A program made the translations under genes and the position numbers. From positions 62,001 through 126,000 of the forward strand of contig NZ_PQHZ01000010.1 of assembly GCF_003385185.1 (NCBI RefSeq): a stretch of DNA of 64,000 nucleotides, in the 5' to 3' direction. Source of the DNA: Amycolatopsis palatopharyngis (GTDB lineage Bacteria; Actinomycetota; Actinomycetes; Mycobacteriales; Pseudonocardiaceae). Under the pieces are notes generated by a model. It saw only the letters and a list, made by a program, of their open reading frames with translations. It was not told where the DNA came from and did not search any database. This document shows, piece after piece, positions 42,991 through 51,517 of this stretch (position 1 is the stretch's first letter; every line of letters begins with the position of its first letter).

Positions 42991-44544
42991 TCAGATGTCG
43001 GGCATCCGCCGGCCGTGTATCGGCGATTCGCCGGGCAATCCGGCCAGACCGCGAGGGATGTGGCGCAGCTTCAAGGCGAGGTGCAGCGCCAATGCGCGTT
43101 CGGTTCCGGTTGGGTCACCGCCCAGCATCGCGAACGCCCGCTCGAGACGTCCGTACAGGGACTGCCGCTGCAGGTGCAACGCCTCCGCGGTGCGGGTCTT
43201 GTTGCATCCCGCATCGAAGTACGCCTCGAGCGTGCTCATCAAGACATCCGCCTCGCGACGGCGAAGAGCGTTCAGCATGGCCAGCTGAGAGTAGGCGATC
43301 TGTTCCGCCTTCGGCCTGAGGGCTTCCGAGCGCAACCAGTCGAGGACCATGGTGGCGGCGGCATCGACCACCACGCTGCCGCCGTACGCCACTCTGTGCT
43401 CCAGACAGGACAGTGCGGGGCTCATCGATTCGGGCGCGGCCGAAAGGCCGGGCACGACGGGGCCGATCGCCACGACCAGTTCGTCGACGTCCCGTGCCCA
43501 CGCCGTAAGGCCGGAGATCAGGGCGTTGCGCACAACGGCGGCGTTGCTGCGATCGGTCAACGATACGACGCCGAGCACTTCGGCTTCCCCCATGTCGAGC
43601 GCCACGCGGCCGTACCGGCGAAGTACTCCGTCCAATCCGGGTAGCGCCGGACTGCCGGCCGGGCCATGAATCGCGACGGCCACCACAGGGTCGTCAACGC
43701 GCAGGCCGACCACTTCGCCGAGGTGCAGAATCCGGTGGCGCTGGTCCGGGGCGCGAGCCGTCAGGCGTGCGAGTTCGCTGGCGGCGAAGTCCCGAGGCGA
43801 CGGGGGATTGGTGCGCAACAACGCGAGCGTGATCGCCTCACCCGCCCGATCGCCTGCCACGGCGAGCAGGTCCACATCGGAGTCCTGGCTCGGATAGAAC
43901 ATCAGTGTGGCGGCGTGCGCGCCTCGGATCGTGATCCGGCTGGTCATCCCGTTGAGTGGCGATACGGCCGGTGCCTCCTCGTCCGGATGCGCCTCCGTGA
44001 TCAGTTCACCAGCACTGTCGAACAGTGCCACGGAGGAGGTGGTGCGGTGAGCCAACTCCTCGAGCAACGACTGCACACCGCCGCCCCTGCTGAGAATGGC
44101 GGCCAAGGAATGAGCGAGCTCGCCGCCGTACCTGAACCTTGCCACGGAGTTGTTGACCAGTTCCGCGTTCACGGCCTCGGTCACCCCGACAAAGGGGACG
44201 ACCCGGCGCAGCTCGATCACCGGGAACTCGTATGCCCGCGCTTCATCGAGCACCACGCCGGGAACGGCCGGCAGGTCCGGCCCGGTCTCGATCGCCACAC
44301 CCGCGACCCGGCGCTCGGACAATCCCCGGATGTAGCGACGCTGCTCGGACTCCGAGGCGGTGCCGAGTACCTGGCCACCGGTGAGCAGGAGTTCACCACC
44401 GCGCAGAAGTGTTGCTATGTCGAGAACCTCGCTCGAGTGGATCCATCGCACCCTTCGTTCCAGATTGCTGGAACCCGCGAGCACCGCCGGGTCCGCCACA
44501 GTAAGGCTCGGGTGAGCGAGAACCTGACTCAGCGTCAGAGTCAC
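42991..44544 (-). CDS. PucR-family transcriptional regulator
   Basis: A 517-residue PucR-type regulator. Residues 1-130 form the PucR ligand domain (RWIHSSEVLDIATLLRGGEL is the family signature), the middle a sensor domain, and residues 430-480 the HTH_30 region (EAYFDAGCNKTRTAEALHLQ). The start is GTG 44544. It is divergent from an NCS1 permease and a PuuE-like hydrolase; in purine catabolism PucR activates exactly such genes, so it probably does so here. It is unrelated in detail to the PucR at 16317. Confidence 0.9.
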   Translation of the reverse strand: MTLTLSQVLAHPSLTVADPAVLAGSSNLERRVRWIHSSEVLDIATLLRGGELLLTGGQVLGTASESEQRRYIRGLSERRVAGVAIETGPDLPAVPGVVLDEARAYEFPVIELRRVVPFVGVTEAVNAELVNNSVARFRYGGELAHSLAAILSRGGGVQSLLEELAHRTTSSVALFDSAGELITEAHPDEEAPAVSPLNGMTSRITIRGAHAATLMFYPSQDSDVDLLAVAGDRAGEAITLALLRTNPPSPRDFAASELARLTARAPDQRHRILHLGEVVGLRVDDPVVAVAIHGPAGSPALPGLDGVLRRYGRVALDMGEAEVLGVVSLTDRSNAAVVRNALISGLTAWARDVDELVVAIGPVVPGLSAAPESMSPALSCLEHRVAYGGSVVVDAAATMVLDWLRSEALRPKAEQIAYSQLAMLNALRRREADVLMSTLEAYFDAGCNKTRTAEALHLQRQSLYGRLERAFAMLGGDPTGTERALALHLALKLRHIPRGLAGLPGESPIHGRRMPDI

Positions 44545-44585
44545 GACGAAACGTCCACTAATCGGCCAATCATCCTGACATTATG

Positions 44586-44620
44586 CATCTTGTTGTGTGT
44601 GATCGGCACCACGCAAGATG
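44586..44620. promoter_or_regulatory. Candidate PucR operator
   Basis: CATCTTG (44586-44592) and its exact complement CAAGATG (44614-44620) are separated by 21 bases, with GTG/CAC repeats just inside both arms. It lies in the 126-base gap between the divergent PucR and NCS1 genes, 50 bases before the NCS1 start. Confidence 0.45.
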
Positions 44621-44669
44621 GACTGCCACAGCCGCCGCCCCTCCCCACTTCTCTCGGAGGTTCTCGCGC

Positions 44670-46142
44670 ATGTCCCGCAAATCCGCCAGCGAGACGTCGA
44701 GCATCGTCGACGTCGAACAACGACTCCAACCCATTCCCGAGGAGGCCAGGACCGCCAGCGTGTCCGGGCAGTTCTGGATCTGGTGCGGTGCGAACATCGC
44801 ACCGATCAACTGGGTCCTCGGCGCTCTCGGCGTCAACCTCGGACTGGGCCTCGCTGACACGTTGATCGTTCTGATCTCAGGGAACCTGATCGGCATGTCG
44901 GTATTCGGCCTCTTCGTGCTCATGGGGCAGAAGACCGGCGTCACGGGAATGGTCCTGTCCAGGGCAGCGTTCGGCAGGCGCGGCAACTACCTGCCCGCAC
45001 TGATCCAGGCCACTCTGGCCATCGGCTGGTGTGCGGTGAACACCTGGATCATCCTCGACCTGGTGATGGCACTCCTGGGGGAACTGGGCCTGGTCGATCC
45101 CGCGGCCCACAACTACGCCGCGCGAATCGGGGTCGCGGCCCTGTTGATGGCGATTCAAGTGATCATCTCGTGGCTCGGGTACCGCGCTATTTCGGCGTTC
45201 GAGCGATGGACCGTCCCGCCGACCATCGTGGTGCTGGTCCTGATGTCGGTGGTCGCCTGGTTCTTCCTCGACATCGACTGGTCATATGCCGGACCGGAGA
45301 ATGCGGTGCTCGCCGGGAGCGAGCGAATCGCGGCGATGACGGCCATCATGACCGCTATCGGGATCGGCTGGGGGATCACCTGGTTCACCTATGCCGCCGA
45401 CTACTCGCGTTTCGTCAGCACCGCGATGCCGCGGCGGCGGCTCTACCTGGCCAGTACCCTCGGCCAGTTCATTCCCGTTGTGTGGCTCGGCGTCCTCGGC
45501 GCCACCCTGGCGACCAAGAACGGAGACGTCGATCCTGGGCAGCTCATCGCGGAGAACTACGGCGTACTGGCCGTCCCCGTGCTGCTGCTCGTGCTGCACG
45601 GTCCGATTGCGACGAACATCCTCAACATCTACACGTTCACGGTCGCGACTCAGGCGCTCGACATCAAGCTGCCTCGTAGAACTCTCAGCGCGTTCGTCGG
45701 CGTACTGGCGATGGTCGCGGTCATCTTCCTCATCTTCCAGGAAGACTTCGCCGCGGTACTGGACACGTGGCTCGTCGGTCTCGTCGCCTGGGTGGCGACC
45801 TGGGGCGGCATCATGCTCGTGCACTACTACCGGATCGAGCGTGGCCGGTTTGATGTGGACAGGCTCTTCGAGCCGGTCAGGACGTCCCGTATCGCCGACG
45901 TGAACTGGGCCGGCTACACCGCGTTCTTCGCGGGAATTCTCGCGACGTGGTTGTTCATGTACGGGCTCATCCCGTTGTTCCGAGGCCCAATCGCCACCGC
46001 CATGGGCGGAGTGGACCTCAGCTGGCTGGCTGGCGGCCTCACCAGTGCGTCCGTGTACGCCGTGCTCGGCCCGATCGCAGCGGCCAAATATCAGCGCGCC
46101 CCCGTGCCGGCGGTCGCCAAGCAGCCGGAGGTGGGAGTATGA
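44670..46142 (+). CDS. NCS1-family purine/pyrimidine/allantoin-type permease
   Basis: A 490-residue NCS1 permease of the cytosine permease (CodB-like) branch. About twelve segments; SGQFWIWCGANIAPINWVLG near residue 30, GMVLSRAAFGRRGNYLPALI near 105-125 and ITWFTYAADYSRFV near 243-256 are family features. The ATG at 44670 has CGGAGG nine bases upstream; the longer version from 44583 is rejected. Its stop overlaps the start of the PuuE-like gene (ATGA), so importer and enzyme are translationally coupled. The substrate is likely a nucleobase, hydantoin, allantoin or cyclic imide. Confidence 0.92.
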   Translation: MSRKSASETSSIVDVEQRLQPIPEEARTASVSGQFWIWCGANIAPINWVLGALGVNLGLGLADTLIVLISGNLIGMSVFGLFVLMGQKTGVTGMVLSRAAFGRRGNYLPALIQATLAIGWCAVNTWIILDLVMALLGELGLVDPAAHNYAARIGVAALLMAIQVIISWLGYRAISAFERWTVPPTIVVLVLMSVVAWFFLDIDWSYAGPENAVLAGSERIAAMTAIMTAIGIGWGITWFTYAADYSRFVSTAMPRRRLYLASTLGQFIPVVWLGVLGATLATKNGDVDPGQLIAENYGVLAVPVLLLVLHGPIATNILNIYTFTVATQALDIKLPRRTLSAFVGVLAMVAVIFLIFQEDFAAVLDTWLVGLVAWVATWGGIMLVHYYRIERGRFDVDRLFEPVRTSRIADVNWAGYTAFFAGILATWLFMYGLIPLFRGPIATAMGGVDLSWLAGGLTSASVYAVLGPIAAAKYQRAPVPAVAKQPEVGV

Positions 46143-47020
46143 GCTTCTTGTGGCCGAACGGCTACCGAGCCGCAGCCGCGTTCACGTTCGATGTCGACGC
46201 CGAGTCCTGCGTGCTGGCGCACGACCCGGGTGCGTCATCGCGCATGTCCCTGATGACACACCAGTCGTACGGACCACGGGTCGGAGTTCCCCGGCTACTG
46301 CGACTGCTCGATCGGCAACAGGTCACGTCGACCTTCTTCGTGCCCGGGTTCACGGCCGACACCTACCCCGACACGGTGCGCCGGATCGTGGACGCCGGGC
46401 ACGAGGTCGCGCATCACGGCTACCTCCACGAGCCGATGCAAGGCATCTCCGCGCGGACGGAGGCCTCTTATATCGATCGTGGACTCGAAGCACTGGATCG
46501 ACTGGGTGTGCGGCCCGTCGGCTATCGCGCCCCCTGGTGGGAGACGAACTGGCATACGCCGGACCTACTGATCGAACGCGGGTTCCTCTACGACTCGAGC
46601 CTGCTGGACGACGATGTCCCATACCGACTCCAGGGTGGGAGCCGGCAGGGGAGCCTGGTGGAGATCCCGGTGGACTGGGCACTGGACGATTGGGAGCAGT
46701 ACGCGTTCTATCCGGGCTGGACCGGCAGCGGAGTGATCGAGAGCCCCAGAAAGGTTCACGAGATGTGGCTGCTGGAAGCCGAGGCGCACCACGCGGAAGG
46801 CGGCTGCTTCGTATTGACGAACCATCCGTTCATTTCGGGCCGGCCATCGAAGGCGGTCGCATTGGAACGACTCATAGAGGATGTCCGCACGCTCGACGGC
46901 ATGTGGATCACCACACTCAGTGAGATCGCGGGATGGGCCGCGACGTCCTTGACCGGGGTCCGGCTGATGAGGCGAGTCGAAAGCCCCGGCCTGGTTCCGG
47001 CCACACTGTCGCCCGGGTAG
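46139..47020 (+). CDS. Polysaccharide deacetylase-family hydrolase (PuuE/imidase-like)
   Basis: A 293-residue NodB-fold metal hydrolase. Metal ligands D18/D20 (FTFDVDAES) and H93/H97 (HHGYLHE) are present, followed by GYRAPWWETNWHTPDLL and the late TNHPFISGRP. No signal peptide, so it is cytoplasmic, as are PuuE allantoinase and the cyclic imide hydrolases of this superfamily. It is translationally coupled to an NCS1 nucleobase-type permease and faces a PucR regulator across the operator region. Cyclic amide ring opening (allantoin, hydantoin, dihydropyrimidine or imide) is the best inference. It differs clearly from the paralogue at 28619. Confidence 0.86.
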   Translation: MSFLWPNGYRAAAAFTFDVDAESCVLAHDPGASSRMSLMTHQSYGPRVGVPRLLRLLDRQQVTSTFFVPGFTADTYPDTVRRIVDAGHEVAHHGYLHEPMQGISARTEASYIDRGLEALDRLGVRPVGYRAPWWETNWHTPDLLIERGFLYDSSLLDDDVPYRLQGGSRQGSLVEIPVDWALDDWEQYAFYPGWTGSGVIESPRKVHEMWLLEAEAHHAEGGCFVLTNHPFISGRPSKAVALERLIEDVRTLDGMWITTLSEIAGWAATSLTGVRLMRRVESPGLVPATLSPG

Positions 47021-47139
47021 TTGGGCTTCGTCTCGTTGAGGGACCCGCCAGGCTCCGCGAGCGTCCCGTCCCACTCGGCCGGTTGCCCCGCATCGCCGGC
47101 CGAGTGTGGGATCGGCGTTGTCGGTAGTGGGAGATGGGG

Positions 47140-47454
47140 TCAACGGTTTCCCTCGCCGGTGTAGAACGCTGGTTCTGGTGAGCAGTCACGGCAGGCGTCG
47201 CGGACGCACTCCAGATCGAGGTACATCGCCTCATCATGATCCCGGCACCAGTAGATGACCGTTGTCAGGTGGTCGTCCAGGCATTCTCCGGGGCTGCCCT
47301 CCCACAGGCAGTTGCCGTGGCCGGTGTCGATCGCACGTTGCTGCAACTCCTGGATGTCACGCCGGCATTGATAGACCAGCCCGTCCTGCCAGGGCTGGAA
47401 TCGGATATCTCCGTCCCATCCGATGACCGCCGGCTCGCTCGCGGCCTCACTCAC
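47140..47454 (-). CDS. Small Cys-rich protein, unknown function
   Basis: A 104-residue acidic protein with seven cysteines, including a terminal CRDC pair, and several histidines and tryptophans. No signal peptide or membrane segment. I do not recognise the family. Its cysteine spacing could bind zinc. It stands alone on the minus strand between the PuuE-like hydrolase and a Pro-rich membrane protein gene. Confidence 0.55.
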   Translation of the reverse strand: MSEAASEPAVIGWDGDIRFQPWQDGLVYQCRRDIQELQQRAIDTGHGNCLWEGSPGECLDDHLTTVIYWCRDHDEAMYLDLECVRDACRDCSPEPAFYTGEGNR

Positions 47455-47589
47455 GGCGGCCGGGGCTCGCTGTCTTCCGGATGGGCGGGCGACGTGAAAC
47501 CCGCACTACTTGCCACCGATGTTCATATCTCCGGGAATCGGGATCAACGCGAGTCCGTTACATCCCGGTGCCCACAGCGGTACAGAAGG

Positions 47590-47979
47590 TCACTGCTGGC
47601 CGGCGAGGCGGGCGGCAGTGACCAGGAAAACGAGGATGACGAACGCCGGTAGTGCGGTGATCGCGAGAATCCAGAACGCGGTGTGCTTGCGGCGGAAGAA
47701 GAGCCACGTGGTGAGGGCGGCGAGCAGAAGTGGGATCAGCATCCCGCCGAGCACCTGCCCCAAAGCCCGCCCGGAGCTCGGCGGGCCGAGAGCCGCGAAA
47801 CTGATCACCAGTGTCACGCCGACCCAGACCAGGCTCGCGAGAAGGCACCGCCCGAACGACGTCGTGCCGCTGGTCCGCTTCGGATACGACGCAGGTGGTT
47901 GCGGAAACTGTCCCGGAGCCGGGTAAGGGGGCGGAAAGGGTGGCGGGCCGAAGTTGTGTGGGGGCCGTTCGGCGTTCAT
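47590..47979 (-). CDS. Pro-rich N-terminus, small membrane protein
   Basis: A 129-residue protein. Residues 1-40 are Pro-, Phe- and Tyr-rich (GPPPFPPPYPAPGQFPQPP), a form common in actinobacterial envelope proteins. Three hydrophobic segments follow (about 53-73, 80-101 and 107-126) with a short FFRRKHT loop. ATG 47979 is used because GAGGAG is just upstream; an in-frame ATG 24 bases earlier is possible. Function unknown. Confidence 0.6.
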   Translation of the reverse strand: MNAERPPHNFGPPPFPPPYPAPGQFPQPPASYPKRTSGTTSFGRCLLASLVWVGVTLVISFAALGPPSSGRALGQVLGGMLIPLLLAALTTWLFFRRKHTAFWILAITALPAFVILVFLVTAARLAGQQ

Positions 47980-48234
47980 GGTCTCCTCGCGAGTCGGAGG
48001 CGTCATCGTATCGCCGGCCCGATCATCGCGGGCCGAGTATCGACACCGCGTACCCACGATCGTCATCGGGAGAAGGTGGCCGCGAATCCCTGGAGCGGAG
48101 TTCGGCGGTGAGCGCATCGGTCGCGACAAGTCCTCGCTGAGCACCCGCTTGAGACCGTCACACCCGGAAACGGAACGTGTCCGATGCGTTCGTCGTCGCA
48201 GTAGGGTGAGCCAGGTCTGGCGGAGGAGGCGCTG

Positions 48235-51054
48235 ATGGCGGATGGCGAAGAACCGACAGAATCCGCACGTCCTCCGTTGGATCCGTTCCTGCCAGATCCG
48301 CATCCCCGGTACGAGGTCAGGGCTGCTGACCTGCTGCGCACGTTCGTGGAACCGGACGACTCCGAGCCGGTGGGCGGACGCGAGCCGGCCACTACCAAAG
48401 CGCCGATCGTGGAGGTTGAGGATGCCTATATCACCGGGGTGTTCGATCTCCGTGCCGCCGATCTGCCGTACCTGTTCCGCTTCGTGCGCTGCCGATTCGA
48501 GCAGCCGCCAGACGTACGCAACGCGAACCTGGTGGAACTGGTCTTCCGTAGGTGCTGGCTGCCGGGCCTGGAAGCCGGCAACCTGCGCACCCACAACGAC
48601 CTCCAGCTGATCCGAAGCGTTGTGCGAGCCGGCGCGGACAGCCCCGGTACCAAGGAGACATCGCGGTACACCGCCAGAGATGAGCGCGGCTCGCCGGCCG
48701 CGGTGAACCTCATCGACGCGACCATCGGCGGCTCGCTCGTCCTCAGCGGGACCAGGATCAGCAATCCTGGTGGCAACGCGGTCCAGGCCGACCGTCTCGT
48801 GGTTACCGGCTCCCTGATCGCCCGCCGGCTGGAAACCCGTGGCGAGGTCGGCATCACCGGCCTGCGAGCCGGGGGCGACGTCAGTTTCTCCGGCGCGACT
48901 CTCGACAACCAGGAGGGCCTCGCGCTCAACGGCAGTGACCTGCGGGTCGGTGGCAGCCTGCGCTGCGACTTCGACAGCGTCGGGTCGCGCTCGCGCCTGC
49001 GCCGGTTCAGTGCACGGGGAATTTTGTTCATGCCCAGGCTCCGGGTCGTGGGCGACATCGTGTTTCGTGGTGCGCGGCTGGAGGTGGACCAGGTCGGCGA
49101 CACCGTCGCGGACGTATGGAAGTCCGGCGACTGGTACCTGGGCCCGCGTCCTGCGCTGATCGCCGACCGAATGCGCGTGGACGGCAACGTCGAGCTGAGC
49201 GACCAGTTCGACGTCACGGGGAGTATCCGCATGCTCAACGCGCATCTCGGCGGGGCGCTGCGGCTGGCTGACGCGCGGGTGCGTGTTCCGCAGGGCCCGA
49301 GTCCCAACCACCATGCGGGTGCCATCCAACTCGACGGCAGCACGATCGATGGCGGCATCGACAGCAGGGACCTGCGAATCGTGGGACAGCTCCGGCTGCC
49401 CGATGTGTCCGTGCGTGGCGACGTGGTGATACGCAACGCGGACTTCTTTCATCCGCGATGCGACGCCATTTCGTTCCGGCGCAGCACGGTGTCCGGAAAC
49501 TTCCTGCTCACCGATTCCACTGTGGCCGGCAGTCTTCGCCTTCAGGGCATGAACGTTGGCGGCAGTATCGATCTGCGTGGTACGGAGGCGCTGCAACCCG
49601 AGGTGACCGGGTCGAGCTGGTCGGTCGATCTGCGTTCCGTGCAGGTAGGCGACAGCATCAACATCACCACGTCGGGCGATCGTCGCTTCTACGCGGCGGG
49701 CGGGGTCACCGTGGCCGGCGCGAATGTGGCACAACGAATGGATTTCAGCGGCGCTGTCCTGGAATCTCTTCCAGAGCACGGGATAGCACTCGACGCCAGC
49801 GGCGCCGGCGCCGCGGAATTCGAGCTGCGGCCAGATGTGCCGCCGACGGGCGAGGTCGTACTGCGCCGCGCCCGGTGCGGGAAGCTGAACGACACACCCG
49901 CACTGTGGCAGGCGACCGGCGGCATCCGGTTGGAAGACTTCAGTTACGACACTCTCGACATCCCGATCGCCCCGAACGTCGACACAACCGTCCGGACGCG
50001 GCTGACGATGCTGCACGACGCGATGGACGGCTTTCGGCCAGGTCCCTACGACCAGCTGTCCGAGATCCTGCGCGCACACGGGCACGAGCGGCAAGCTGGA
50101 ACCGTTCAGCTGAAGAAGCAGCAGTTCCGCTACGAGGCGCTGGCCCACGGCTCACGGCTGCTCGGTGGCGGAATCTGGTTCTGGAGCTGGTTGCAGCGAT
50201 CCATGGTCGGTTACGGCTACCGGCCGTCGCGCGCATTCGGTTGGCTCGTGGTGCTGCTGGGTATCGCCGTGTCGGCGGGGGCCCTCGTGGCCGGCGGGAC
50301 GGTAGGCAGATGGCTGCTGCTGGTCACTGTCGTCGTGTCGCTGGTGTTCTTGCTCGCCCTGTTCACCGCCGCGGTTCACCGTCGCGGCGAACGACTGTCC
50401 GTGTCCGATCGCAGCGGTGGAAGTCGTTCGGTCACCAGCGAGATCGCGGCACTTCGGCATGAGATCAACCGCCTCGCTGTGGTTGTCGAGCAGCAGCACA
50501 TCGGTGGCCGGGACGACGAGGTCATCGAGGGCGCCCTGGTTGTGGACGCCTACCTCGACATCGACGATTTCGTGACGGCCCGCGCGGTTCTGTCCGCACT
50601 GGACCATATGGCTTCGGTGCTCGGATTCGAACGCCCCGAGTGGGAGCAGCTACAGCGAGGCTCGTGGTGGCGCCGGGCGAAGGCGGCTCTCGGCCGTGCC
50701 GTGGCCTCTGAGGAGTTGGCAACGCGTTTGATCAAGGTGGAGCGTGCGATCGAGGTCGCTACCCTCGATCGGCAGCAGGCGGAGGTTGACGTTCGGTCCG
50801 CGGAGGCGGTTGCCCAGTTGCTGGCGGCGCTGCAGGACGTTCCCCAGGCCTGCTTGCGCGTCGGTTCCATCATGATCGTGAAGTATCCGGGTGACAGTGG
50901 ACCGATCGTGCTCTCGCGGAACCTGTCCCAGCTGGAGATCGCCGCACTCGAACGTTTCCCGGAGATCCAGAAGAAACCTCGCCAGGCGCTCGATGCGCTC
51001 GCTATCGCGATCACGACGATCCAATCCGACAGCGAGGACGACACGCTCTGGTGA
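48235..51054 (+). CDS. Large beta-helix membrane protein with cytoplasmic C-terminal domain
   Basis: A 939-residue protein. Residues 1-50 are acidic and Pro-rich without signal peptide. From about 60 to 560 it is built of repeated beta units (GGSLVLSGTRISN, VTGSLIARRLET, AGGDVSFSGATLDN, GGSLRCDFDS, GNFLLTDSTVAG, GGSIDLRGTEA), a solenoid resembling pentapeptide-repeat or bactofilin-like proteins. Two membrane segments follow at about 669-687 and 694-716, preceded by the GYGYRPSRAFGW motif seen before the membrane part of some pentapeptide-repeat channel-like proteins. Residues 720-939 are helical, with a coiled coil near 820-850. GGAGGAGG is the ribosome site. Its role is unknown; a membrane-tethered sensor or scaffold is my best inference. 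Confidence 0.8.
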   Translation: MADGEEPTESARPPLDPFLPDPHPRYEVRAADLLRTFVEPDDSEPVGGREPATTKAPIVEVEDAYITGVFDLRAADLPYLFRFVRCRFEQPPDVRNANLVELVFRRCWLPGLEAGNLRTHNDLQLIRSVVRAGADSPGTKETSRYTARDERGSPAAVNLIDATIGGSLVLSGTRISNPGGNAVQADRLVVTGSLIARRLETRGEVGITGLRAGGDVSFSGATLDNQEGLALNGSDLRVGGSLRCDFDSVGSRSRLRRFSARGILFMPRLRVVGDIVFRGARLEVDQVGDTVADVWKSGDWYLGPRPALIADRMRVDGNVELSDQFDVTGSIRMLNAHLGGALRLADARVRVPQGPSPNHHAGAIQLDGSTIDGGIDSRDLRIVGQLRLPDVSVRGDVVIRNADFFHPRCDAISFRRSTVSGNFLLTDSTVAGSLRLQGMNVGGSIDLRGTEALQPEVTGSSWSVDLRSVQVGDSINITTSGDRRFYAAGGVTVAGANVAQRMDFSGAVLESLPEHGIALDASGAGAAEFELRPDVPPTGEVVLRRARCGKLNDTPALWQATGGIRLEDFSYDTLDIPIAPNVDTTVRTRLTMLHDAMDGFRPGPYDQLSEILRAHGHERQAGTVQLKKQQFRYEALAHGSRLLGGGIWFWSWLQRSMVGYGYRPSRAFGWLVVLLGIAVSAGALVAGGTVGRWLLLVTVVVSLVFLLALFTAAVHRRGERLSVSDRSGGSRSVTSEIAALRHEINRLAVVVEQQHIGGRDDEVIEGALVVDAYLDIDDFVTARAVLSALDHMASVLGFERPEWEQLQRGSWWRRAKAALGRAVASEELATRLIKVERAIEVATLDRQQAEVDVRSAEAVAQLLAALQDVPQACLRVGSIMIVKYPGDSGPIVLSRNLSQLEIAALERFPEIQKKPRQALDALAIAITTIQSDSEDDTLW

Positions 51055-51177
51055 CACACGGATAGCCGCGCTCGCGAAACTCGCGGCCGTACATCTCGTG
51101 CCGATCAGGGTTCTTGCCTTGCTCGGACGCCGGTCCATCAGGAGACGACGAAAACCCGAACGCCACGACTCTTGTCG

Positions 51178-51438
51178 ATGGTTGAGACCAGGGAGGAGCG
51201 ACTGGCCGAGTTTCACGAGGAGAACGACGTCGCGGTCCTGGGGCTGCGCGAAGCCGCGTGGTTGTCGGTGCGCGACGAGCGCGCCACCCTCGGCGGGAAG
51301 ACCGGTGCCCGGCTGTTCCGGCGAGGAGTTCAGGCGCAGGAGATCGCGCCGGGAGCGGACCTGTCCGCCCTGCTCGGTGAGACGCCGCGGTTCGATCAGC
51401 CCGCGGGCACGCCGGACGGAGCCCGTCCGGCGTCTTGA
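51178..51438 (+). CDS. Small protein or C-terminal remnant, tentative
   Basis: An 86-residue reading frame from ATG 51178 (or TTG 51172). It has VAVLGLREAAWLSVRDERA, then GARLFRRG, then an acidic APGADLSALLG end. This looks like the C-terminal part of a larger enzyme, possibly a peptidase E / type 1 glutamine-amidotransferase-like protein, but I cannot confirm that. There is no clear ribosome site and the upstream 120 bases (51055-51177) contain no supporting N-terminal part, so it is probably a gene remnant. Confidence 0.4.
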   Translation: MVETREERLAEFHEENDVAVLGLREAAWLSVRDERATLGGKTGARLFRRGVQAQEIAPGADLSALLGETPRFDQPAGTPDGARPAS

Positions 51439-51517
51439 CATGAAGTGATCAGACAGGTGAAGGTGTTCGTGCTGGTCTAGACCATGCCGACCCTGCCGCC
51501 TCGCATAGGGAGACCGT

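Noticed and set aside
48300..50148. Long minus-strand frame opposite the beta-helix gene
   Set aside because: The real gene is on the plus strand, with a ribosome site and regular repeats. The opposite frame is continuous with the Pro-rich membrane gene only by chance.
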